Under the pieces are notes generated by a model. The model was not told where the DNA came from and made no database searches. It saw only the letters and a program-made list of their open reading frames with translations. Shown piece after piece: positions 50,956-58,208 of a DNA stretch of 64,000 nucleotides (position 1 is its first letter; each line of letters starts with the position of its first letter). This DNA comes from Chitinophaga varians (lineage in GTDB: Bacteria; Bacteroidota; Bacteroidia; Chitinophagales; Chitinophagaceae): contig NZ_JACVFB010000006.1 of assembly GCF_014529945.1 (NCBI RefSeq), positions 496,001 through 560,000 on the forward strand, read 5' to 3'. The translations under genes and the position numbers were made by a program.

Positions 50956-51993
50956 ATGCGCACTGATTTATCCGGCTTACATGCCACTCCTGAACATACC
51001 GGCAACATTCTTCGCCATATCACCAATCACTGGGTTTCCTGTTGTGTATATACTGCTGCCAGGCTGAACATAGCGGAAATACTTGCGTCCGGCCCGCTGG
51101 ACGTCGCTACGCTGGCGGCGGAAACCGGAACACATGCACCCTCGCTTCATCGCATGCTGAAGCTGCTGGCGGCCAACGGGGTTTTTGAAGAACAGACACC
51201 GGGCATATTTGCCAATACGCCTGATGCTGTTGCGCTGATCGGTAATATTGAAGGCAGCATGAAAGCCTTTCTGCTGGCAGAACTGGGCGAATTTTATACG
51301 CCATGGGGCAACTTAATAGACAGTGTCAGGTCCGGAAAAACGGCATTTGACGAGTATTACGGAGAGAATCTCTGGGAGTTTTACAAAAAGAACGCCGATG
51401 AAGGGCAGAATTTTATGAAGGCCATGACAGCGGTGACCAGCTTTCTGAGTCCTGCTATTCTGGATAAATATGATTTTTCTGCCTTCAAAACGATCATCGA
51501 TGTGGGTGGTAGCAATGGCTCGCTGCTGACCGCCATCCTGAGGCGGACGCCGGGAGCGTCCGGAATTGTATTCGATGTGCCTTATGTAGTGGAACAAACA
51601 GCTGCATTGCTGGCCGCCGATCCACAGCTTCGCCATCGCAGTTCGGCTGTCAGCGGTAATTTCTTTGAGCAGGTACCTCCCGGCGCAGACGCCTATCTGT
51701 TGAAAATGATTATTCATGACTGGGATGATGAAGACTCCGTGCGCATCCTGAGCGTTGTCAGCAAGGCTATGAAACCGGATAGTAAAATCCTGATCGTAGA
51801 CGGTGTGGTCCCGGAAGGCAACACGCTTCATGGCGCAAAATTCATGGATGTGAACATGCTGGTGGTAACAGGCGGAAAAGAAAGAACGGTAGCGGAATTT
51901 GATGAACTGTTCCGTCGTTCCGGATTGCGGCTCACACGGGTGATCGATCTGGATATCACGGAGGTAAGCATTGTGGAAGGAGAAAAAGTATAG
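50956..51993 (+). CDS. SAM-dependent O-methyltransferase (OMT2/COMT family)
   Basis: A 345-residue methyltransferase. The N-terminal dimerisation winged-helix domain has AARLNIAEILASGPLDVATL and TGTHAPSLHRMLKLLAANGV; the SAM-binding fold has DFSAFKTIIDVGGSNGSLLT with the GGSNGS glycine motif, GIVFDVPYVVEQT, and the catalytic His region in LKMIIHDWDDEDSVRIL. These enzymes methylate hydroxyls on small aromatic or polyketide-like substrates. ATG at 50956 begins the conserved N-terminal domain; two upstream in-frame starts add unlike residues. It is divergent from the tyrosine phenol-lyase, which produces phenol, so the two may share a substrate pathway; this link is inference from position only. 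Confidence 0.9.
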   Translation: MRTDLSGLHATPEHTGNILRHITNHWVSCCVYTAARLNIAEILASGPLDVATLAAETGTHAPSLHRMLKLLAANGVFEEQTPGIFANTPDAVALIGNIEGSMKAFLLAELGEFYTPWGNLIDSVRSGKTAFDEYYGENLWEFYKKNADEGQNFMKAMTAVTSFLSPAILDKYDFSAFKTIIDVGGSNGSLLTAILRRTPGASGIVFDVPYVVEQTAALLAADPQLRHRSSAVSGNFFEQVPPGADAYLLKMIIHDWDDEDSVRILSVVSKAMKPDSKILIVDGVVPEGNTLHGAKFMDVNMLVVTGGKERTVAEFDELFRRSGLRLTRVIDLDITEVSIVEGEKV

Positions 51994-52035
51994 GCGTGAG
52001 CGGGAGAAACACTGAAAAAGGCGTACTTTCAGGCG

Positions 52036-52614
52036 ATGAACGAATCGTTGCCTATAGCTGTGGAAAAGAAGAAGAGAACTACTTTGAAAAATGTCCTGAA
52101 AGGGATACTGGCGCTTGTATTGGTCATTATATTCTTGACGATACATACCTTGCAATGGGTGATTTGTGGTTTTACGTTTATATCGTTTATATTTCCTTTG
52201 GCATTGTTTCTGTTCGCAGGCATCCCCCTCGCATGGTGGGCAGCCCGAAAATGCCGCAAGTGGCTCACCCGTTTTTTTGATGGCAACGATGTTACTTCTT
52301 TTCATGTGTTAATCATGCTGGTGCTGTTATCATGGATTCCGCCTGCCCTATTGCTGAGTACTAATTTCTTTTTCCCTGTCGGCGCCGCGGTAAAAGAGAC
52401 GCTACCAGTGGTGAAACAGGGGACGAGCCGGGATGACAGCGGTTTCTACTACTGGGTAAAAATAGAGAAGCATGGCCTCAGAAAAAGGATCGTCGAAAAA
52501 GAGGACCTGGTCACACCACCGGTTGACAGTGTAATAATGGACATCAGAAAAGGCTACCTGGGATTCGAGTTTTTTGAACATCCCGATTTTATACAGCGTT
52601 CCGCAAAAAAATAA
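52036..52614 (+). CDS. Membrane protein of unknown function
   Basis: A 192-residue protein with three transmembrane helices in the first 110 residues (LKGILALVLVIIFLTIHTL, FTFISFIFPLALFLFAGIPL, HVLIMLVLLSWIPPALLLS) and a soluble C-terminal part (DDSGFYYWVKIEKHGLRKRI). I do not recognise a family. It follows the O-methyltransferase by 42 bases on the same strand and precedes the HAD gene by 8 bases, so these could be co-transcribed. Confidence 0.6.
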   Translation: MNESLPIAVEKKKRTTLKNVLKGILALVLVIIFLTIHTLQWVICGFTFISFIFPLALFLFAGIPLAWWAARKCRKWLTRFFDGNDVTSFHVLIMLVLLSWIPPALLLSTNFFFPVGAAVKETLPVVKQGTSRDDSGFYYWVKIEKHGLRKRIVEKEDLVTPPVDSVIMDIRKGYLGFEFFEHPDFIQRSAKK

Positions 52615-52622
52615 TTGTACTG

Positions 52623-53078
52623 GTGATTATTTCCTTTGACCTGGATGATACTTTAATACCCGGAATGAAACAGTTTCCGGTAGAACAGAAATCAATATGG
52701 CAGCGGATTGTCAGCCGCGAATGTATAAGAGAAGGCACTGTCCGGCTGATGAAACGGCTGCGGCAGGACCACCACCGCTTGTATGTGTACACCACCTCCT
52801 ACAGATCGCCGGCTTATGTAAGAAGACTGTTTCTCAGCTATGGTGTCAGACTCGATAAGGTCATCAATAAAAGTCTTCATGATAAAATGCTGGGTAAAAC
52901 AGCTGGCAGCATTTCAAAATATCCGCCGGCATTTAACATTGATGTACATATCGATGATTCCCCCGGAGTGGCTATCGAAGGAACGCGGCACCAGTTCAAC
53001 ACTATTATTGTGGCTGAACGCGATAACGATTGGACGGCAACAGTATTAAAACAGATAGCCAGTTTCCAAACACTGTAG
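52623..53078 (+). CDS. Short HAD-family hydrolase
   Basis: A 151-residue phosphatase-type protein of the haloacid dehalogenase superfamily. Motif I is ISFDLDDTLIPG (Asp6 and Asp8, DxDDT); motif II is YVYTTSYRS with Thr; motif IV is HIDDSPGVAIEGTR. There is no cap domain, so it is of the short cap-less type that acts on exposed substrates such as proteins or sugars. A GTG start at 52623 is used; it lies 8 bases after the membrane protein gene. Substrate unknown. Confidence 0.8.
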   Translation: MIISFDLDDTLIPGMKQFPVEQKSIWQRIVSRECIREGTVRLMKRLRQDHHRLYVYTTSYRSPAYVRRLFLSYGVRLDKVINKSLHDKMLGKTAGSISKYPPAFNIDVHIDDSPGVAIEGTRHQFNTIIVAERDNDWTATVLKQIASFQTL

Positions 53079-53204
53079 GTGTCGTTTTGTAGCTCGCTAG
53101 ATAATTATAGTGACACGTGGAGATCGGGGAATTAATGCGCTGATTTAGCAGTTTTATGATTAACTTTAGCCACCTTAATTTTTTTCCTTAAAAATTGAAA
53201 ACCT

Positions 53205-54152
53205 ATGCTCTTCGGCATGAAGAAAGTCTTATCGTGGTTAGCTGATATTAATCAGAGATTGCATACAGTTAATCAAAGGTCATTCTCAACAGACCTTTCC
53301 ACTACCGCTCAGCTGTTTTTACAGGCGAAAGCGCTAAATCATATCAATTCCGCGAACAAAGCGCAGATATTTAACGACATTCAACTTGCCGAGTATAAAG
53401 TGTTTTCCCAATGGAATGATGATGGCATTATTCAATTTCTGGTAGAGCAGCTAAATATTCCGAATAAAGTATTTATTGAATTCGGTGTTGAGAATTATAC
53501 AGAGGCCAATACCCGGTTTCTGTTGATGAACAATAACTGGAGCGGGTTGATCCTCGATGGCTCCGCTTCCAACATCGAACATGTAAAACGACAGGAGTTT
53601 TACTGGAAATATGAACTGACGGCCGTACATTCATTTGTGACGGCGGAGAATATCAATCGTACCATTAAAGAAAATGGTTTTGCCGGAGAAATTGGATTGC
53701 TGCATATCGACGTGGATGGAAACGATTACTGGATCTGGAAGGCCATTGATACCGTAAATCCTGTGATTGTTATCATGGAGTACAACAGCGTATTTGGTGA
53801 TGAGATGCCCTGGGTAACGCCTTACAAAGATTCCTTCTACCGCACGGATGCGCATTACAGTAATCTTTACTTCGGTGCTTCCATTACCTCTCTGGTAGAT
53901 TTGGGCGAAGAAAAAGGATATACTTTTATCGGTAGTAATAGCCACGGCAACAACGCTTACTTTGTCAGAAACGATCATGCCGGTGCATTCAGGAAATTAT
54001 CGGCGAAGGAAGGGTATGTAGTGTCTAAATTCCGTGAAAGCCGTGATGAAAAAGGGGAGCTGACTTATCTCACCGGTCATGACAGATTAAAGTTACTTCA
54101 TGGCATGGACATCTATAATACGCGCAGTAATAAAGTAGAAAATATCCGCTAG
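53205..54152 (+). CDS. FkbM-like methyltransferase-fold protein
   Basis: A 315-residue cytosolic protein. From about residue 90 a Rossmann-like methyltransferase core is visible: KVFIEFGVENYTEANTRFLL (glycine-poor SAM motif I), WSGLILDGSASNIEHVKR, LLHIDVDGNDYWIWKAIDTV and PVIVIMEYNSVFGDEMPWVT. These resemble FkbM-type and related hypothetical methyltransferases, but the match is loose. The last third (DHAGAFRKLSAKEGYVVSKF) is unrecognised. A second ATG at 53217 is possible. Preceded by an AT-rich 126-base gap and followed by a perfect hairpin terminator at 54159. Confidence 0.55.
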   Translation: MLFGMKKVLSWLADINQRLHTVNQRSFSTDLSTTAQLFLQAKALNHINSANKAQIFNDIQLAEYKVFSQWNDDGIIQFLVEQLNIPNKVFIEFGVENYTEANTRFLLMNNNWSGLILDGSASNIEHVKRQEFYWKYELTAVHSFVTAENINRTIKENGFAGEIGLLHIDVDGNDYWIWKAIDTVNPVIVIMEYNSVFGDEMPWVTPYKDSFYRTDAHYSNLYFGASITSLVDLGEEKGYTFIGSNSHGNNAYFVRNDHAGAFRKLSAKEGYVVSKFRESRDEKGELTYLTGHDRLKLLHGMDIYNTRSNKVENIR

Positions 54153-54158
54153 GTATAT

Positions 54159-54194
54159 ACAAAAGGTTGTAAGTTTTACCTTACAACCTTTTGT
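54159..54194. terminator. 15-bp hairpin terminator between convergent genes
   Basis: ACAAAAGGTTGTAAG (54159-54173) pairs perfectly with CTTACAACCTTTTGT (54180-54194) around a 6-base loop, immediately after the methyltransferase-like gene and before the stop of the convergent editing-protein gene. Works in both directions. Confidence 0.75.
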
Positions 54195-54202
54195 GTAACT
54201 GC

Positions 54203-54742
54203 TTATATCTCGATGATTTTCGGCGTATGGTGCGTAAGCGTCAGAAAATCATTCATGATCCAGTCTCTGCTGATCTTCATATAACTCGTGGTGGTGCCGT
54301 CGCTGCAACCATACCACGTTTCTGAAAGTACGTCCTTATCAATCACGACCTGCACTTTGTTGTCTTTGTCGAGCATCACGCCGAAGATAGTGGTAGCTCC
54401 CACGGTGGTGCCCAGCATGTTGTCCAATAGCGCTACCGGTGCAAATGATACCCGGGATATACCCATTACACGGCTTAAATCTTTCGTGATAAAAGGTTTG
54501 TCGGCCGTGGTGACGAACAGGTAGAAATTAGTCTGCTGGCGGTTGCACAGAAACAGTGTCTTCACTGTTTTCATGTTCAGCGCCCGGTCGATCAGGATAC
54601 AGTCTTCCATGGAAATGGCGTCGTCATTGTCTACCCGCTCAAACGGCACCTGTTTTTCCTGCAACAGCGTATACACCATTTCCTGCAACGGCGTCTTAAA
54701 TACGGCCGGCGGTGTATGCTTTACTTCACTGATATAAAACAT
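54203..54742 (-). CDS. YbaK/ProX-type tRNA-editing-domain protein
   Basis: A 179-residue protein of the prolyl-tRNA synthetase-associated (YbaK/EbsC) family. Motifs: FERVDNDDAISMEDCILIDR, MKTVKTLFLCNRQQTNFYLF, VTTADKPFITKDLSRVMGIS and TTVGATTIFGVMLDKDNKVQ. Members remove wrongly attached amino acids from tRNA-Pro. The ProXp-type fit (about 165-180 residues with this domain only) is good. The stop of the EamA gene lies three bases upstream on the same strand, so the two form an operon. Confidence 0.88.
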   Translation of the reverse strand: MFYISEVKHTPPAVFKTPLQEMVYTLLQEKQVPFERVDNDDAISMEDCILIDRALNMKTVKTLFLCNRQQTNFYLFVTTADKPFITKDLSRVMGISRVSFAPVALLDNMLGTTVGATTIFGVMLDKDNKVQVVIDKDVLSETWYGCSDGTTTSYMKISRDWIMNDFLTLTHHTPKIIEI

Positions 54743-54745
54743 GAT

Positions 54746-55645
54746 TCAGCTTTCTTTTTTTGTCTTTAACGATTTATAATAGTTCATCGCCGATATAGCG
54801 GCCAGCATCACGATAATGCCCGCTATCTGTACGGGGCTGACGGCTTCGTCCAGAACAAGATAGGCACATAAAACGGCAACCGGAAATTCTATGGTCATCA
54901 GGATGGCACTGGTGCTGGCCCCGATTTTAGGAATGCCGGCGGCAAAAAGCGCTGTCGGGATGGTGGTCCCTACTACGGCCAGGAATACGGCCCATAACAG
55001 GAACGCCTCGCTGAAATGATTGTCTGCCACGATCGTCTGCGCATTGATGATGAAAATGGCCAATGTGGAACCGACCATGATCAGCGTGCTTTTCGACTGC
55101 CATTTCACGCCTTTGCCTACCCGGCTGTTGGCTACAATATACACCGCATAAGTGAAAGAGGAGGCCAACGCCAGCGCTATTCCCTTCCAGGAGAACGACA
55201 AGGCGCCTGCCTGCAGCAGATTACCTGCCATCACCGTTCCCACCAGGATGAAGAGAATCGTTACCAGCTCCGGTTTACCCGGCCGCTGCCGGAAAATTAG
55301 CCATTCCAGCAATAAACTGAACCAGGTGAACTGCATCAGGATCACGATGGCCAGCGAGGCGGAGATATAGCTTACTGACTGGTAATACAGGAAGTTCGTC
55401 AGTCCGATGGTGCCCCCTACGATCAGCAGCGATAACAGCTCTTTGCCGGTGAGCCTCCTCCCGCCGGCTTTTCCGGTGGTCAGTAACAGTACAGCCCCCA
55501 GCAGCACGGCCGACGAGAGCGATAAGGAGAACGATACCTCTGCGGCATGATAGCCCGATGCATAGGATAGTTTTACGAACGAAGACATCGTTCCATACAT
55601 GATCCCGCCTAAAAGGACCATGAACGAATATTTAAAATTTTTCAT
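54746..55645 (-). CDS. EamA-family drug/metabolite transporter
   Basis: A 299-residue inner membrane protein with ten transmembrane helices in two EamA repeats: YSFMVLLGGIMYGTMSSFVK, IVGGTIGLTNFLYYQSVSYI, LAIVILMQFTWFSLLLEWLI for the first, and GIALALASSFTYAVYIVANS, AVVGTTIPTALFAAGIPKIG, VAVLCAYLVLDEAVSPVQIA for the second. The ligand is unknown. ATG at 55645 begins the first helix; the earlier in-frame start is 13 residues upstream. Co-transcribed with the tRNA-editing gene. A small hairpin precedes it at 55739-55757. Confidence 0.9.
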   Translation of the reverse strand: MKNFKYSFMVLLGGIMYGTMSSFVKLSYASGYHAAEVSFSLSLSSAVLLGAVLLLTTGKAGGRRLTGKELLSLLIVGGTIGLTNFLYYQSVSYISASLAIVILMQFTWFSLLLEWLIFRQRPGKPELVTILFILVGTVMAGNLLQAGALSFSWKGIALALASSFTYAVYIVANSRVGKGVKWQSKSTLIMVGSTLAIFIINAQTIVADNHFSEAFLLWAVFLAVVGTTIPTALFAAGIPKIGASTSAILMTIEFPVAVLCAYLVLDEAVSPVQIAGIIVMLAAISAMNYYKSLKTKKES

Positions 55646-55738
55646 TTCAAGATTGTCTGAATAAAAACAAATAATAACCATCAACTAAGTTGAGGCTAAA
55701 CAACCCTGAATACTGACATTAAAACATATAAAAATCTG

Positions 55739-55757
55739 TTCCTGTCGCAGACAGGAA
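55739..55757. promoter_or_regulatory. Small perfect hairpin upstream of the EamA gene
   Basis: TTCCTGTC (55739-55746) pairs with GACAGGAA (55750-55757) around GCA. A second possible structure (CCGGTTATTCAGCC..GGCTACCGG) follows at about 55770. They lie in the leader of the EamA gene or at the end of the next upstream gene; function unknown. Confidence 0.3.
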
Positions 55758-55875
55758 TATTGATGTAGAATCCGGTTATTCAGCCTTAGGCTACCGGCGG
55801 AGGCGTATTGGAAGAGAAACGGTGCTGCATAGTATATATCTGTATCTGGTAAAGATAATAAAAATAAGCCGGTAG

Positions 55876-56367
55876 TTATACCCCCGTCAGGTAATAATTC
55901 CATAGCAGGGCGATGCCGTTGTGCAACAGATGTACCAGCATGGTGGTAACAAAAGCAGGCCTGTTTTGGTCTTTGGAGCGGCTATAACTGTAGGCCAGCA
56001 CAATGCCAGGGACATACATCGCCAGGACATAACCACTGGAATAAGTGTGGCCGAAAGCAAAAAATAACGCTGCGGTAATGATATAGACGTGTTGGAACCA
56101 CTGTTGTAATCGATCTCTGAAGATGCTGACGACCGCGTAGGGAAGGGCCTGACAAATTAAAGTTTCCAGTGGAGGCGCCAATAGTATGGCCAGACAGAAA
56201 CGTTCTATCAAACTTTTAGGCATGCGTTGGCCCATATCGCCGTTGATGTCCTGTTGCATAACAGAGAACAAAGCCGAGATCAACAGGGTATATAGTATAC
56301 TGATAAAAGCGGAGATGATGATTAACCGGAAATCGATTCTGCCTCTGGGCATCGGGTTAGCGTCCAT
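55876..56367 (-). CDS. CPBP-type intramembrane endopeptidase-like protein, reduced motif 1
   Basis: A 163-residue membrane protein with about four transmembrane helices. It resembles the CPBP (CAAX protease and bacteriocin-processing) family: CLAILLAPPLETLICQALPY (motif 1, but with LE where most members have EE), FFAFGHTYSSGYVLAMYVPG (motif 2 His) and MLVHLLHNGIALLWNYYL (motif 3, HxxxN-type). One of the two motif-1 glutamates is absent, so proteolytic activity is doubtful. Family call is tentative. Single gene, divergent from the ECF sigma gene. Confidence 0.6.
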   Translation of the reverse strand: MDANPMPRGRIDFRLIIISAFISILYTLLISALFSVMQQDINGDMGQRMPKSLIERFCLAILLAPPLETLICQALPYAVVSIFRDRLQQWFQHVYIITAALFFAFGHTYSSGYVLAMYVPGIVLAYSYSRSKDQNRPAFVTTMLVHLLHNGIALLWNYYLTGV

Positions 56368-56439
56368 TTTTTATGGGTATAGGTTTTAATGCGGCAAGTT
56401 AAACAAAGACGAGTTAATAATCCCTTAATATTCCACTGT

Positions 56440-56447
56440 TATTTTTG
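56440..56447 (+). promoter_or_regulatory. -7 promoter element for the second ECF sigma operon
   Basis: TATTTTTG is a perfect TAnnTTTG match, 25 bases upstream of the start codon at 56472. Confidence 0.5.
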
Positions 56448-56471
56448 CGCTCGTCCAAACTGAGTTACCTG

Positions 56472-57065
56472 ATGGAAGACGCCACGCAGATTCCAATACT
56501 GTTGCACGACTGGCTGGCCGGAAATGACCTGCAATTCAAACCACTCTTTGAATATTATTTCCCCCGGCTGAAGCGCTATACCATGAACTATACCGAAGAT
56601 GCTGCCATCAGCGAGGAGCTTGCCATGAATGTGATGCTGAAAGTATGGCAGCAGAAATCCAGGATCGCCACCCTGAATGATTTTAATAGTTATCTTTTTA
56701 CCATGATGCGGCACGAAACCGTTAGCATGTTGCGTCGTAAAAAGACCGTGATGACACTCAGTGCCCGCGAAGAAGAGGCGCCTGCCACCGAAAATATTAC
56801 CGAAACGCTCGGCTACCGCGAATTGCTGTCCCGCTACCGGGCCTGCCTCGATAAGCTTCCTCCCCGCCGGCGCGAAGCGTTTATCCTTAACCGGGAGCGC
56901 GGCATGAGTTATGCGGAAATAGCCGAACGACTGAACGTTTCCATCTTTACAGTGCAGAACCATATAGCTGCCTCGCTGAAGTTCATCAGGAGAGAACTGC
57001 ATGACTACGCCGATTTCCTCCTGTTGGCAGCGGCGATGTTCCTGCCAATGTTAACTGAATATTAA
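56472..57065 (+). CDS. RNA polymerase ECF-type sigma-70 factor
   Basis: A 197-residue sigma factor. Region 2: LFEYYFPRLKRYTMNYTEDA and SEELAMNVMLKVWQQKSRIA; region 4: LDKLPPRRREAFILNRERGM followed by the HTH SYAEIAERLNVSIFTVQNHI. ATG at 56472 is chosen, with a -7 element 25 bases upstream; an in-frame start at 56445 adds nine residues. It is the first gene of the sigma/FecR/SusC/SusD/phosphatase locus. Confidence 0.92.
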   Translation: MEDATQIPILLHDWLAGNDLQFKPLFEYYFPRLKRYTMNYTEDAAISEELAMNVMLKVWQQKSRIATLNDFNSYLFTMMRHETVSMLRRKKTVMTLSAREEEAPATENITETLGYRELLSRYRACLDKLPPRRREAFILNRERGMSYAEIAERLNVSIFTVQNHIAASLKFIRRELHDYADFLLLAAAMFLPMLTEY

Positions 57066-57110
57066 TTCCATCGTCCCCAATAGTTTGACCGGCCATCGAT
57101 CGTCGTCCTT

Positions 57111-58094
57111 ATGGATGAATCGATCACTATGGCAGATTTTCAACCGGACAGCCTCCTGCTGACCAGCTACTTTGAAGGTAAAATTTCCGATCCCGCTGTG
57201 AAGGCGGACATCGAAGCCTATATCGGCAGCGGTAAAGACGCTGCGTTTATACAGGCATGTATGGAAGCCGCCTGGAACAATACCAGCGATGCCGCCTCCG
57301 ATGAAGCCGCAGATGGCGATTGGCGGCGGTTCCGCCGACTGGCCGGTATCAGCGTCCCACACCGGAAAATGTATCCGCAGCTGGCGGCAGCAGCCACCTT
57401 GTTATTGCTCGTTGCGGTGGCGGGCTGGCTATTTTTAAAACCGAAACGGCAGGAAGTCGCGCACGCGTGGAAAACCGTTACCGCAGCGCCCGGAGCGCCT
57501 CATCAGCTGCAATTGCCCGATGGCTCTCAGGTGACGATCTTCCCCGGTTCATCTGTTAGCTACCATATGGAATTTAATTCACCCCTTCGGGAAGTGCGCC
57601 TCTCCGGCCGCGCTTTCTTTCAGGTTACGGGAACGGCTCAACGACCATTTTTTGTCAATACCGGAAAATACACCACACAGGTACTGGGTACCTCCTTTGA
57701 GATAGATGACCGGCACATGCTGGCCGTTACGCTGATCTCCGGAAAGGTGCGACTGCTGGGCAATCACGGCCAGCGGCTGACGGAGCTTCAACCGAATCAG
57801 CAGGCGGTGATAGATAAACAGGCTGGCAGCTTCCGGCTCACTAACGTCGAGGCGGAGGTGGTGACAGCATGGACCGCCGGCAAACTCTCCTTCGACCAGG
57901 AACAACTACATACGGTATGCGCTGATCTGCAGCAATGGTATAAAACGCCGATCCGTATCAAAAGAGAAGAACTGCTGCAAAAGCGTGTGACCGCTGAGTT
58001 CCGGCAGCTGCCGCTGTCTGCCGTGATGGAGATACTGTCGCAGACAGCCGGGTTCCGGTACCGGCAGGAAAAAGATACGATGGTGATCTACTAA
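57111..58094 (+). CDS. FecR-family anti-sigma factor
   Basis: A 327-residue inner membrane protein. The N-terminal cytoplasmic part (SLLLTSYFEGKISDPAVKAD) would hold the sigma factor; the membrane segment is LAAAATLLLLVAVAGWLFL (about 88-106); the periplasmic FecR domain contains LPDGSQVTIFPGSSVSYHME and LSGRAFFQVTGTAQRPFFVN, and the C-terminal STN-contact part has LHTVCADLQQWYKTPIRIKR and LSAVMEILSQTAGFRYRQEK. It follows the sigma gene by 45 bases. Confidence 0.93.
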   Translation: MDESITMADFQPDSLLLTSYFEGKISDPAVKADIEAYIGSGKDAAFIQACMEAAWNNTSDAASDEAADGDWRRFRRLAGISVPHRKMYPQLAAAATLLLLVAVAGWLFLKPKRQEVAHAWKTVTAAPGAPHQLQLPDGSQVTIFPGSSVSYHMEFNSPLREVRLSGRAFFQVTGTAQRPFFVNTGKYTTQVLGTSFEIDDRHMLAVTLISGKVRLLGNHGQRLTELQPNQQAVIDKQAGSFRLTNVEAEVVTAWTAGKLSFDQEQLHTVCADLQQWYKTPIRIKREELLQKRVTAEFRQLPLSAVMEILSQTAGFRYRQEKDTMVIY

Positions 58095-58104
58095 AAAAGT
58101 TAAA

Positions 58105-58124
58105 CGCCCCGGTGCAACGGGGCG
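58105..58124 (+). terminator. Intercistronic hairpin between fecR and susC
   Basis: CGCCCCG (58105-58111) pairs with CGGGGCG (58118-58124) around GTGCAA, and the pairing continues past one mismatch with TAA/TTA. It lies 10 bases after the FecR stop and 85 before susC; it may act as an attenuator lowering readthrough into the transporter genes. Confidence 0.5.
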
Positions 58125-58208
58125 CTTACCATAGCAACTGACTGGTTTATCAGCCAAGTAACCTGACATGCAGGCTTAAACCACCTGCACTAAATCAATT
58201 GTAAAATA

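Noticed and set aside
51313-52305. 330-codon open frame on the minus strand across the O-methyltransferase and next gene
   Set aside because: Overlaps two supported genes in antisense; no recognisable protein features.
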